Of a stretch of 29,840 nt of DNA, positions 28,978-29,840 are shown piece after piece (the first letter of the stretch is position 1; each line of letters begins with the position of its first letter). The notes beneath the pieces were generated by a model. The model was not told the origin of the DNA. It saw nothing but the letters and a program-made list of their open reading frames with translations, and did not search any database. Position numbers and translations under genes: made by a program. Origin of the DNA: Discostella pseudostelligera (taxonomy: Eukaryota; Bacillariophyta; Thalassiosirophyceae; Thalassiosirales; Thalassiosiraceae); assembly GCA_036940085.1 (NCBI GenBank), contig JALLBK010000215.1, positions 1-29,840 of the forward strand, in the 5' to 3' direction.

Positions 28978-29260
28978 ATAGGTCATAAACCGATCAAAAA
29001 TATTGTTGACAGACCCAAACCAAACACCAAATCAATAGTACTTACCTCGAGTCGAAGCAATGCACTATTGGCCTCCCTGCTTGTGCACGAAGAATGCGAA
29101 CGCTGAAACCGAATCCTGGAATGACATCTTGTCATAGGTCATGACAAAAAAATTAGTGTTGATGACCCAAACCAAACACTGACGCAAAAGATACTTACCT
29201 CAAAGCTCGAAGTCAATTCCCTACGAAGATGCAAACACTGAAACCGAATCCTGAAATGAC
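28978..29260 (-). repeat. Imperfect tandem duplication with exon-like splice signals
   Basis: Copy A (28978-29124) and copy B (about 29133-29260) share ATAGGTCAT, CCCAAACCAAACAC, a CTTACCTC word, a CGAAG word, CTGAAACCGAATCCTG and AATGACA in the same order. On the minus strand each copy reads acceptor (TTTCAG or TTCCAG, then GATTCGGTTTCAG), a 40-70 nt segment, then a GAGGTAAGTA donor. This suggests duplicated short exons at 29199-29237/29250 and 29046-29102/29115, separated by an 83-96 nt intron. They would be 5' to the Cys-rich gene. Confidence 0.55.
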
Positions 29261-29840
29261 ACGGGGTGATTTCTCCATCTTGAATACCAATTGCGGAAGT
29301 CATGAGGAGGTCATTAAATCCCTCCCTGAACATTGATGAATGAATAATGATATGAGAAGCAATCCCCACCCACATCATTATTTGAACAATGTGCAATGTG
29401 ATAGGAGTTTGTGATACACCCCCTCTCGCAAATCTCTAAATTGGATTAGAAGGAAGAGTGGGTTAACTGAGAGAGAGAGATGATTGATTTGGTTGTCTAG
29501 AGGGACGCAAATGAAGTCAACAAATGAGGATGGCAACATTCATTATGTGAACACAGTAAACATAACATATAATTACCTTGAATGTATTTGTACTTCTTCA
29601 CATCATTGAGATGGTTGGATCATCGGCAAACATCGCTCCCTCACGGTTGTTGTTTATATTGATTAGGCGGTGTTGCTATCACCCGTCACATCATGGTTGG
29701 TTCAGGTAGGTAGTATGTAGGAGGTTCGTAGGAGGCAACTCTCGTTCATGGTTCACATGCTTGCCTTGAATGTTGAATTTGAATGAACATCCTGATCCCG
29801 AGGACACATCCTCCACCCAATAGTTGTAAAACACATTTAA
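29261..29840. other. Terminal region, no gene recognised
   Basis: About 580 bp holding a short GA run (29469-29481) and otherwise unique sequence. An 85-codon open stretch on the minus strand (29139-29396) overlaps the duplicated cassette and shows no family resemblance. It may be the promoter of the minus-strand gene. Confidence 0.5.

Noticed and set aside
29139..29396. 85-codon minus-strand frame
   Set aside because: It overlaps the duplicated cassette and its splice-like signals; the composition is not protein-like and no family was recognised.
1..29840. tRNA, rRNA, snRNA or bacterial-type mobile elements
   Set aside because: I looked for TTCGA-type tRNA arms, conserved rRNA words and transposase motifs by eye and found none that hold together; a GGTTCGAATTC word near 22734 lies inside the LRR coding exon. 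A tRNAscan or Infernal run would settle this.

Overview
The window is nuclear DNA of a photosynthetic stramenopile, most likely a diatom and probably a centric one. This rests on several things seen in the sequence: short GT-AG introns (73-119 nt), tightly packed genes on both strands, and N-termini that look like signal peptides followed by a diatom-type plastid motif with a conserved Phe (CAF-T, TAF-TP, GF-SP, TAF-VV). Diatom-style extracellular modules are also present (Y-x-D-W...ECC cysteine domains, Ser/Thr-rich stalk, RPT repeats, LRR). No bacterial operon, CRISPR array, tRNA or rRNA was recognised. The species cannot be named from sequence alone.

Layout. 1-1205 is a degenerate GTGCAG-based tandem array. 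1206-1851 is low-complexity sequence with a sharp change in strand composition. Then come a plastid-type ABC1 kinase (1852-4038, -, 3 exons), a divergent importin-alpha/ARM protein (4538-7234, +), and two ARL8-like GTPases head to head (7360-7977, -, and 8433-8969, +). These are followed by an SMP-30/gluconolactonase-family protein (9351-10370, -, 2 exons), a plastid-targeted triosephosphate isomerase with a long N-terminal extension (10523-11788, -), homogentisate 1,2-dioxygenase (12305-13980, +, 2 exons) and a NUDCD2-like CS-domain protein (14172-14957, -). Next are an unknown plastid membrane protein (15382-16032, -), a small repeat-containing plastid protein (16590-17177, +), a Zn/Cd-type P1B ATPase with a CC-rich N-terminus (17414-21778, -, 4 exons) and a very large membrane-anchored LRR protein (22283-27305, +, 5 exons). 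The last gene is a Cys-rich repeat protein whose frame is interrupted (27758-28790, -). Exon-intron models were built by hand from GT/AG sites, and each multi-exon model closes in frame except the last gene.

How the genes relate. There is no operon-like logic. Most genes sit in divergent pairs sharing 450-560 bp promoter regions, and several of these carry GGCGGGAA/TTTGGCG (E2F-like) boxes. One promoter also has paired G-boxes. Four products look plastid-directed: the ABC1 kinase, TPI, the 15.4-16.0 kb membrane protein and the 16.6 kb repeat protein.

Most interesting observations. (1) The extension of the plastid TPI carries the same SYAP...GRVG...IG and YG(I/L)GSWKK motifs as the small plastid protein 5 kb away, which suggests a shared, undescribed module. 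(2) An 11-bp word, AAAGATACTTA, occurs seven times, always on the same strand, and forms a repeated element in two divergent promoters. (3) A duplicated exon-like cassette lies upstream of the Cys-rich gene.
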